This document shows, piece by piece, positions 58,375-64,000 of a stretch of 64,000 nt of DNA (positions are counted from its first letter, which is position 1; each line of letters begins with the position of its first letter). A program made the translations under genes and the position numbers. Source of the DNA: Methylobacterium amylolyticum (GTDB taxonomy: Bacteria > Pseudomonadota > Alphaproteobacteria > Rhizobiales > Beijerinckiaceae); contig NZ_JAUYZI010000016.1 in assembly GCF_030700245.1 (NCBI RefSeq), positions 51,320 to 115,319 of the forward strand, written 5' to 3'. The notes under the pieces were generated by a model. The model saw nothing but the letters and a program-made list of their open reading frames with translations, was not told the DNA's origin and did no database searches.

Positions 58375-59163
58375 CTAGATGCTTTGGATGAGGCCACCGT
58401 CGATACGTATGACGGAACCCGTCACGTAGGAGGCGCGCTCGCTGGCGAGGAACGTGACCACGTCGGCATATTCCTGCGGGTCGCCGTAACGGCCGGCCGG
58501 AATCGAGGCCGTGCTCTGCGCGGAAACGTCCGCGACGTCGCGGTTCTCACGCTTCGCCTTCTGCTCGTCGAGGAATGCGATGCGCTTCGTCGCGATCCGG
58601 CCGGGCAGGACGATGTTGCACGTGACGTTGTCGCGACCGACCTCGCCCGCGAGGGTCTTCGACCAGCCGACGAGGCTCATGCGAAGCGCGTTGGAGACGG
58701 CAAGGTTCGGGATCGGCGCGACCACACCGGACGAGGTGGACGTGATGATCCGGCCCCACGTGCGGCTGCGCATGCTCGGCAGCACGGCATCGGTGATCGC
58801 GACGACCGACAGCACCATCGAGTCGAAATGCTTGCGCCAGACCGCCGGGTCCTGCCCTGCGGCGGGTGTCGGCGGCGGACCGCCGGTGTTGTTGACCAAG
58901 ATGTCGACGGTCCCGCCGAGACCTTTCTCGACAGCCGACAGGTGGCTCGCGATCGAGCCGAGGTCGGCCAGATCCCACCCGAGCGCGAGCGCCTTGCCGC
59001 CCGAGGCCTCGATCTCCCGCGCGGTCTCACGTGCCGCGCTCTCGTCGATGTCCGCCGCCGCGACACGGGCGCCCTCCGCCGCCAGCGTCCGAGCGATCGC
59101 GCCGCCCAATCCACCGCCGGCGCCCAGCACCAGGGCTACCTTGCCTTTCAATCCCAGATCCAT
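58375..59163 (-). CDS. SDR-family oxidoreductase lacking the catalytic Tyr/Lys
   Basis: 262 residues. The Rossmann start is VALVLGAGGGLGGAIARTLA, followed by DILVNNTGGPPPTP and the C-terminal YVTGSVIRIDGGL. At the catalytic site the expected Tyr-x-x-x-Lys reads Leu154-x-x-x-Asn158 in PIPNLAVSNALRMSLVGWSK. This substitution defines a known 'BKR-like SDR-like' subgroup of FabG-type proteins without the usual tetrad, so it may bind NAD(P) but react differently. ATG at 59163 has AAGGAGG. It is in the same direction as the FAH gene, 150 bases upstream. Confidence 0.88.
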   Translation of the reverse strand: MDLGLKGKVALVLGAGGGLGGAIARTLAAEGARVAAADIDESAARETAREIEASGGKALALGWDLADLGSIASHLSAVEKGLGGTVDILVNNTGGPPPTPAAGQDPAVWRKHFDSMVLSVVAITDAVLPSMRSRTWGRIITSTSSGVVAPIPNLAVSNALRMSLVGWSKTLAGEVGRDNVTCNIVLPGRIATKRIAFLDEQKAKRENRDVADVSAQSTASIPAGRYGDPQEYADVVTFLASERASYVTGSVIRIDGGLIQSI

Positions 59164-59371
59164 GACGGCCTCCTTCGTGTTGCGACGTGGGGAACTCGTT
59201 CCGCTCCCGCGGTCCGGTGGTCAGACGTGTCCGTATCTCGCCGGCGTCGGCGAGCGAGAGGGTCCCGGAGAGCTCCTGACGGATGCGGCTCTCCATTCGA
59301 GGGTGCTGGAGCTTGGGGCCCACGGGCCTCCACGGCTCGAGGTCAGGAAGCGGCTGCCAGGGGGGCCGGGG

Positions 59372-59405
59372 GTGAGGCGGCGCCGCGTGCAGCGCGGCGC
59401 CTCAC
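59372..59405 (-). terminator. Hairpin overlapping the GntR gene stop
   Basis: GTGAGGCG...CCGCG (59372-59387) pairs with CGCGGCGCCTCAC (59393-59405) apart from a 3-base bulge. It covers the stop codon of the GntR gene and would end its transcript before the SDR gene, which starts 238 bases further on. Confidence 0.5.
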
Positions 59406-60304
59406 AGCGGCTGCTCCCGCGGCAGTCCGAGGGCGTTCTCGGACGCCCGCCGCAGATGGTGCCGCATCAGCGCCGATGCGTCCTTGGGTGCGTCGGAGGC
59501 TATGGCGTCCAAGATCTGGAGATGCTCGCTGCACCATTCCCGCACGCGCGTCGTGTTCTCGTAGCTGCCGAATTCGTACAGCCGACGCAGTCGGTTCTGC
59601 TGCTGGATCGCCTGGAAGATGAAGGCGTTGCAGCTAAAATCTGCGCACATCTCGTGGAAGGCTGCGTCGACCTCGAACAATTGCCGCGCGGTCACGGACG
59701 AAAGGTCGGGGTGCTCCATGACGTACTCGTGCTGGGCGCGGTTGCGCGCCAGCACCTGCGCGTCGACACGGAAGGTGTCGAAGAGAAAGATTGCGGGCTC
59801 GACCGTGAGCCTGAAATCGTAACTGCTTTTCAGGGCGACCGTCGTCTCGAGAGACGGGAGAAACGTCCAGCCTCGGCCCTTGTTGCGCTCGATAAGTCCA
59901 TCCTCGGCCATGAGGGCCAGCGTGCGCATCAACACTTGGCGGTCCACGCCGTATCGCCGCTCAACCTCTGATTGCGTCATGGACATCGGGAGTGCGCCAG
60001 CCAACCGATCCTTGACGAGAAGGCTGTACAGGCTCTGGTCGGCCGTCGCGGGAACGTCGAGCGCGATTCCGGCGAGGTCGCTGTTCTGCCGCACGAGCAC
60101 GTAGCCGTGGTTCGGGCGCGAGATCACGATGCCGCGCTCGGCGAGCAGCGACAGGGCCGCTCGGACCGGCGTCCTGGAGACGCCGAGGAGATCGGCGAGG
60201 GTCTGCTCGCGCAGCGGTTCCCCCGGTGCGAACCCGCGATCGCGGATCAGATCGAGAAGCTGGCTCGCCAAACGGTAGCGCCCTTGAAGGTTCGAAGGAG
60301 CCAT
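59402..60304 (-). CDS. GntR-family regulator with two winged helices and an FCD domain
   Basis: 300 residues. The first winged helix (about 8-72) is RYRLASQLLDLIRDRGFAPG, LADLLGVSRTPVRAALSLLA, ERGIVISRPNHGYVLV. A second winged helix (about 88-155) follows: SLYSLLVKDRLAGALPMSMT, SEVERRYGVDRQVLMRTLAL, MAEDGLIERNKGRGWTFLP. Residues 160-300 are an FCD-type all-helical sensor domain with FEVDAAFHEMCADF, EHLQILDAI and ALMRHHLRRA. A tandem DNA-binding arrangement is unusual for GntR proteins. ATG 60304 chosen; codons upstream are unmatched. Divergent from the DapA-family gene it probably controls. Confidence 0.85.
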   Translation of the reverse strand: MAPSNLQGRYRLASQLLDLIRDRGFAPGEPLREQTLADLLGVSRTPVRAALSLLAERGIVISRPNHGYVLVRQNSDLAGIALDVPATADQSLYSLLVKDRLAGALPMSMTQSEVERRYGVDRQVLMRTLALMAEDGLIERNKGRGWTFLPSLETTVALKSSYDFRLTVEPAIFLFDTFRVDAQVLARNRAQHEYVMEHPDLSSVTARQLFEVDAAFHEMCADFSCNAFIFQAIQQQNRLRRLYEFGSYENTTRVREWCSEHLQILDAIASDAPKDASALMRHHLRRASENALGLPREQPL

Positions 60305-60915
60305 CGGGTTGTTCGTGCCGGTTAAAAGCGCAGGGAGCGTCGGGCCGTGGCTGCCGGCTCGGTCATGGCAGCCGACCTGAACGCGGGGCCGGGGGAGCGG
60401 CGGGGGCAGCGAGCACCGGGCTTGCCGATGGCCCGGCCATCCCGCCCTCCCGGCACTGAGGGATAGCGGCCTTCCTCGCGTTCCACCATCGCCCGTCCGG
60501 TACCGCTGTCCGTCTGAGGGCTCCGCGCTCCGGCGACGGGCCGCCCACAGCCTCATCCGCGCCGTTGCGGGTTGGGCGCAGCGCCTCGCGACGGCGTGAC
60601 CCGTGCTCGCGGAACGCAGCGGACGCACCTGCCGACTGGCTTCGGAACCCCCTCCGTGGGCTTGGCCGGGTCGCCCGTCCGGCCGCCGCCGATCAGCATC
60701 CTGCCCCGCCCTCATGTTCGAACCCCATCGCTCGATGCCCCGCGAATTCCCCCTTGTATAGATTGTACCGAATGGATTATCTAGTACAAAAGACGGCGTC
60801 GCGACCGTCCTCGAGGCGACTCACCCGGAGCCGGATGGCCGGAACAGGGACGGTTCGACGAGGCGCGAACAGGGGCGTCGCTGTCGTTCGGCGCGGGCGG
60901 AAAAAGGGAAATCCG
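60305..60915. other. Divergent control region of the catabolic locus
   Basis: 611 bases between GntR gene and DapA-family gene. No gene is supported. The half next to the lyase gene holds an AT-rich promoter with inverted half-sites (see 60754-60789). The half next to the GntR gene is GC-rich without a clear promoter. Confidence 0.5.
60754..60789 (+). promoter_or_regulatory. Promoter with overlapping GntR-type inverted half-sites
   Basis: TTGTAT (60754-60759), a 17-base spacer, then TTATCT (60777-60782) make a good sigma-70-type promoter in otherwise GC-rich DNA. TTGTAC (60763-60768) inside the spacer and GTACAA (60784-60789) just after the -10 are perfect inverted half-sites; TTGTATAGAT at 60754 and ATCTAGTACAA at 60779 also mirror each other. 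FCD-type GntR repressors bind short sites of this kind. The lyase ATG is 127 bases downstream. Confidence 0.6.
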
Positions 60916-61836
60916 ATGAAAGACATCGCGGAAAGCAGCGATCGATTGCAGGGCATCTTCAACATCACAGTGACGCCCTTCACGCATGACGGGGCGTTCG
61001 ACTGGGATGCCTTGGCCGGCTCGATCGAGAGAATCATCGGGCTCGGCTTCGACGGAATCCTGATCGGCGGCACCTACGGCGAGTTCGCCGCCATGTCGGC
61101 CGACGAGCGCGCCGAGCTTTTCCGGCGCGTCATGGATGTGGCCGGTGATCGCGTGCCGGTCATGCTGTGCAGCGCCTCGTCGGAGGCAAGCGTCGCCCGC
61201 GACCTGACGGTGCTGGCGGGGGAACTCGGCGGCGTGCCCATGATCATGCCGCCTTACGTGAGCGAAGTCACGGACGAGCAGATCGTCGCCTTCTTCCAGG
61301 ACATCGCACCGCTCTCCCGGACCGGCGCCATCATCTACAACGCCCCCGGCACGGGCATCACCCTGTCGCCGGCACTCATCGAAATCCTGGCGGGTATCGA
61401 GGGCATCGTCGCCCTGAAGCAGGGCGACCTGTCTCCGGCGGCGATCGATCGGATCGCCAACCGCGTGGGAGGGCGGATCCGCCTGTTCTGCGCCTCGGAC
61501 CTCGCCTTCTTCGGGCCGATGATGTCAGGCTTCGACGGCATCAGCTCGACGAACAGTTGCGCGCTGCCCGAGATCATCCTGCGGTCCTTTCGCGCTCTGC
61601 AGGGCGGGGACGCCGCTACGGCGCGCGACCTGCATCGGTTGTGGTACCCGCTTCGCGAGCTCGCCCGTAAGTACGGTCAGCCTCAGAGCACCAAGGCAGC
61701 CATGAACGTCCGTGGCTTCGATGGTGGATCCGTGCGCCGGCCGCTGCGCGACCTGGAAGGTGCCGCCCGTGAAGCCGTCGAGGATGCGGTGCGCGCACTG
61801 GCCTGGGACGCCAGCACGGGAGTTCGTCTCCCGTAA
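60916..61836 (+). CDS. Dihydrodipicolinate synthase/N-acetylneuraminate lyase family protein
   Basis: 306 residues, a TIM-barrel class I lyase/aldolase. Family blocks are GIFNITVTPFTHDGAFDWDA, ILIGGTYGEFAAMSADERAE, the Tyr in GAIIYNAPGTGITL and the Schiff-base Lys in GIVALKQGDLSPAA. In place of DHDPS, catabolic relatives cleave or deaminate sugar acids, hydroxyproline intermediates or similar. The neighbours (FAH, SDR, DadA remnant, amino-acid binding protein) argue for catabolism, for example of a hydroxyproline- or keto-deoxy-acid-type substrate. ATG 60916 follows AAAAAGGGAAA. Confidence 0.88.
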   Translation: MKDIAESSDRLQGIFNITVTPFTHDGAFDWDALAGSIERIIGLGFDGILIGGTYGEFAAMSADERAELFRRVMDVAGDRVPVMLCSASSEASVARDLTVLAGELGGVPMIMPPYVSEVTDEQIVAFFQDIAPLSRTGAIIYNAPGTGITLSPALIEILAGIEGIVALKQGDLSPAAIDRIANRVGGRIRLFCASDLAFFGPMMSGFDGISSTNSCALPEIILRSFRALQGGDAATARDLHRLWYPLRELARKYGQPQSTKAAMNVRGFDGGSVRRPLRDLEGAAREAVEDAVRALAWDASTGVRLP

Positions 61837-61887
61837 CCGGGAGCGCTACCGCTTCGGAACGGGGCGGGGGATAGGTCGGTCAAACGT

Positions 61888-62106
61888 GTGGAGGGACGGC
61901 GCTACGCGTTCGATGGGCGTGCGGCCGTCCCTGCTCGATGCCCTGCCGATTATCGGCAAAGCCTTGAAGCATCACAGTCTCTTTTACTGTTTCGGCCACC
62001 GGTAGATCGGCCTGACCACGGCCGCCATCTAGGTGCAACTGCTCTCGGACGTGATGCTGGCGCGCAGGTCCGTGCTCGATCCGGTGCCATCCGATCTCGA
62101 CCGCTT
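61888..62106 (+). pseudogene. C-terminal remnant of a DadA-type D-amino-acid dehydrogenase
   Basis: One frame reads SMGVRPSLLDALPIIGKALK, HHSLFYCFGHR, stop, IGLTTAAI, stop, VQLLSDVMLARRSVLDPVPS, DLDRF. This matches the FAD-binding end of DadA-like D-amino-acid dehydrogenases (MGxRPSLPDxLPVIG ... FYAFGHGHxGLT ... DRF). The two TAG codons (62003-62005 and 62030-62032) and the missing N-terminal 330 or so residues make it a pseudogene. It fills much of the 373-base gap before the binding-protein gene and places amino-acid oxidation in this locus. Confidence 0.65.
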
Positions 62107-62209
62107 CGGTTGCGGGCAGATCGCTACGAAGGCCGCAAGGCAAGATCGCCATGAGCCGATCTTTCGATACACCCGTTTTGGGCTTGAAATAAATAAATAG
62201 GAGGAAACA

Positions 62210-63115
62210 ATGCGCATACTGGGTGCTATGCTACTGGCTGCCATGGTCATCAGTCCTGCAACAGCGGACGAATTGACTGGAACCTTAAAGAAGATCAAGG
62301 ACAACAATAAGATCGTGCTCGGCGTCCGCGACGCTGCCCCCCCATTCAGCTACCTCAACGACAGTGAGAAGTATGTCGGGTACACCATCGATATCTGCGG
62401 CAAGATCGTCGATGCCCTCAAGAAGGACTTGTCTTTACCGAATCTGAATGTCCAGATGCTGTCGGTCAACTCATCCACGCGCATTCCGCTAATGACCAAT
62501 GGCACAATCGACTTGGAGTGCGGCTCGACCACCAACAACGTTGAACGCGAGCGGCAGGTTGCGTTTACCAACTCTCATTTCGTTACGGCTAGCAAGTTCG
62601 CTTCAAAGAAATCGAGCCATATCAAGACGATCGACGATCTGAAGGACAAGAACGTCACGTCGATCGCAGGCACGACGAATATCGTTCAGCTCATCAAGGT
62701 CAACACGGAGCGCAAGCTCGGCATCACCGTGCAGCCCGCGAGAGACGCGGCAGACGCCTTCCTGCTGCTCGAAACCGATCGTGCCGCGGCCTATGTCATG
62801 GATGACGTTCAACTGAGCGTGGCGATCGCCACCTCCAAGGACCCATCGACGTACGTGATCAGCGAAGAGGCGTTCTCCCCACCTGAGCCCTACGGGATCA
62901 TGTTGCGCCGCAACGATGCGCCCTTCAAAACTTTTGTCGATCGCGTCACGGCCGAGCTGTTTCCGAGCCCGGAGATGGTGAAGATCTACAATAAATGGTT
63001 CCAATCCCCCGTACCGCCGAGGGGCATCAACTACCATTATCCCATGTCCGCCGCGCTGAAGAAGGCACTTGCGCACCCCACTTCCAGCCCCGATCCAGCC
63101 GCCTACCAGCCCTAG
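62210..63115 (+). CDS. Amino-acid ABC transporter substrate-binding protein (GltI/AapJ-type)
   Basis: 301 residues. Signal peptide MRILGAMLLAAMVISPATAD, then the type II periplasmic fold: IVLGVRDAAPPFSYLNDSEK, YVGYTIDICGKIVDALKKDL, IPLMTNGTIDLECGSTTNNV and EPYGIMLRRNDAPFKTFVDR. It resembles glutamate/aspartate-binding GltI. The coding sequence is visibly AT-richer than the rest of the window and uses more A/T-ending codons, a sign of transfer. ATG 62210 has a perfect AGGAGG. The permease gene that follows is cut off. Confidence 0.92.
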   Translation: MRILGAMLLAAMVISPATADELTGTLKKIKDNNKIVLGVRDAAPPFSYLNDSEKYVGYTIDICGKIVDALKKDLSLPNLNVQMLSVNSSTRIPLMTNGTIDLECGSTTNNVERERQVAFTNSHFVTASKFASKKSSHIKTIDDLKDKNVTSIAGTTNIVQLIKVNTERKLGITVQPARDAADAFLLLETDRAAAYVMDDVQLSVAIATSKDPSTYVISEEAFSPPEPYGIMLRRNDAPFKTFVDRVTAELFPSPEMVKIYNKWFQSPVPPRGINYHYPMSAALKKALAHPTSSPDPAAYQP

Positions 63116-63237
63116 AATTCAGCGCAGCACAATCAAGCGCTTCGACACATCCCGTTCCTCGACGATTGGCCTCAACGATGAGAAGCGGCCAGTCGTCGGG
63201 GGACTCGTAGGCAGAGTTGGCTTCTGAGCAGACCGCA

Positions 63238-63333
63238 ATGAACTACAACTGGAACTGGGGCATCTTCTTCCAGGCCTCTCCGGACGGCACCGGCACCTAC
63301 GCCGACATGCTGCTCTCGGGGCTGATGTGGACG
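63238..63333 (+). pseudogene. GltJ-type permease gene truncated by an insertion sequence
   Basis: From ATG 63238 the codons read MNYNWNWGIFFQASPDGTGT, YADMLLSGLMWT, an exact match to the start of GltJ-type glutamate/aspartate permeases, where the first membrane helix should follow. After codon 32 the sequence becomes the left end of an IS3-family element. The importer is therefore probably inactive unless another permease serves it. Confidence 0.8.
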
Positions 63334-63390
63334 TGGGATTGCCCCGGTTTGGTGGACACCGAGAACGCTTTTGCGTGAGGTGTTTCCCCG

Positions 63391-63726
63391 ATGCCCAAGA
63401 CCCGCCCCGCATACCCGGCCGAGTTCCGCCGGCAGATGGTCGATCTGGTCCGCGCCGGCCGCGATCCCACCGACTTGGCCCGCGAGTTCGAGCCCTCGCG
63501 CCAGACCATCCAGAACTGGGTCACGGAGGCTGACCGCGGCGAGGGGCGGCGCGAGGCGAAGCCGCCGACGGCCGATTCCAGCCTGACGACGACCGAGCGC
63601 GACGAACTCATCCGGTTGCGGCGTGAGAACCGGCAGTTGAAGCTGGAGCGTGACATCCTCTCTCGCGCGACGGCCTGGTTTGCGCGGGAGACCGGGGTCC
63701 TGCCGTCGGGGTCTTCCGGTTCATGA
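63391..63726 (+). CDS. IS3-family transposase OrfA
   Basis: 111 residues. The helix-turn-helix is PAEFRRQMVDLVRAGRDPTD with REFEPSRQTIQNWVTEADRG, followed by a leucine-zipper-like coiled coil ELIRLRRENRQLKLERDILS. It binds the IS ends and, with OrfB by -1 frameshift, makes the active transposase. Its stop overlaps the orfB ATG (ATGA at 63723-63726). Confidence 0.92.
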   Translation: MPKTRPAYPAEFRRQMVDLVRAGRDPTDLAREFEPSRQTIQNWVTEADRGEGRREAKPPTADSSLTTTERDELIRLRRENRQLKLERDILSRATAWFARETGVLPSGSSGS

Positions 63727-64000
63727 GCGCCAACCAGGCCGACTTCCCGATCGCGGTGATGGCCCGTGTGCTCGGTGTGTCGAAGGCGGGGTACTACGCC
63801 TGGGCGGGGCGAGAGCCCTCGGCGCGGGTGGTAGCGGACGCCGCGCTGCTGAAGCGCATCCGCACCGTGCACCTCGGCTCGCACGAGACCTACGGCGCGC
63901 CGCGCGTCCACGCCGACCTGCGTGAGCAGGGTGTACGGCACTCCCGCAAGCGCATCGCCCGGCTGATGCGCGAGGCCGGCCTCGTCGGGGCCAGCCACCG
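63723..64000 (+). CDS. IS3-family transposase OrfB, partial
   Basis: The frame is open to the window end (about 92 codons). It begins MSANQADFPIAVMARVLGVS, KAGYYAWAGREPSARVVADA, then the HTH_21-type KRIRTVHLGSHETYGAPRVH and GVRHSRKRIARLMREAGLVG, the usual region before the DDE integrase core. Translation of the active enzyme normally needs a -1 frameshift from orfA. No disruption is seen so far, so the copy may be active. Confidence 0.9.
   Translation, partial: MSANQADFPIAVMARVLGVSKAGYYAWAGREPSARVVADAALLKRIRTVHLGSHETYGAPRVHADLREQGVRHSRKRIARLMREAGLVGASH

Larger units (their letters stand above)
63334..64000 (+). mobile_element. IS3-family insertion sequence, left part; runs off the window
   Basis: The left terminus begins near TGGGATTGCCCCGGTTTGGT (63334), followed 57 bases later by orfA. 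Codon structure of the interrupted permease fixes the junction to within a few bases. The right end and target-site duplication lie outside the window. Confidence 0.85.

Noticed and set aside
61880..62152. A 90-codon reverse-strand frame between the lyase and binding-protein genes
   Set aside because: It is antisense to the DadA remnant and lacks a ribosome-binding site or recognisable family.

Overview
The window is high-GC chromosomal DNA from an alphaproteobacterium, most likely a Methylobacterium-like member of the Hyphomicrobiales. The grounds are the very GC-rich coding style, a K+-independent membrane pyrophosphatase, a MucR regulator, an HWE-type sensor kinase, the order ubiquinol-cytochrome-c chaperone / YceD / plsX / fabH / ihfA / MerR, the glyA-nrdR-ribD-ribE order, and several palindromic intergenic repeats of the kind common in that order. 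The genus is an inference; no rRNA or tRNA gene was found to fix it.

Layout. 0.3-13 kb: hppA, a SOUL protein, an Old Yellow Enzyme, an HWE kinase with a HAD hydrolase, bamE, then the fatty-acid/nucleoid block ending in ihfA and a MerR regulator. 13.2-19.1 kb: a small exported protein and the conserved stress triad prkA-yeaH-spoVR, with a long inverted repeat between the last two. 19.2-24.8 kb: a thioesterase, then (reverse strand) glyA-nrdR-ribD-ribE followed by two tiny membrane-protein frames, one of them frameshifted. 24.9-36.6 kb: MATE and Kef transporters, an orphan BrnA antitoxin, a GINT1-like putative glycosyltransferase, ispH, thrB, zwf and a dead ISAs1 element. 36.7-47.9 kb: a three-gene heavy-metal RND efflux operon, a COG0523 metallochaperone, a small SF1 helicase overlapping hemF, a thioesterase and mucR. 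48-56.8 kb: hydrolase, acetyltransferase, NDH-2-like dehydrogenase, EthD protein, a large hybrid sensor kinase and an O-antigen-ligase-like protein. All of this reads as ordinary core or near-core genome.

From about 56.9 kb to the end the character changes to an accessory island: fused transposase fragments, an FAH-family hydrolase, an SDR lacking its catalytic Tyr/Lys, a GntR regulator with two winged helices, a DapA-family lyase, the C-terminal remnant of a DadA-type D-amino-acid dehydrogenase with two in-frame stops, an AT-richer amino-acid-binding protein, and a GltJ-type permease cut off after about 32 codons by an IS3-family element that runs off the window. The best reading is a horizontally acquired amino-acid or keto-acid catabolic locus that is decaying. 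A strong promoter with overlapping inverted half-sites lies between the GntR gene and the lyase gene.

No CRISPR array, toxin-antitoxin pair with both halves intact, phage or secretion locus was seen. The most interesting leads are the decayed catabolic island and its double-winged-helix regulator, the orphan BrnA with a vestigial BrnT tail, the isolated GINT1-like protein, the frameshifted tiny membrane protein after ribE, and a tandem repeat that contains a stop codon.
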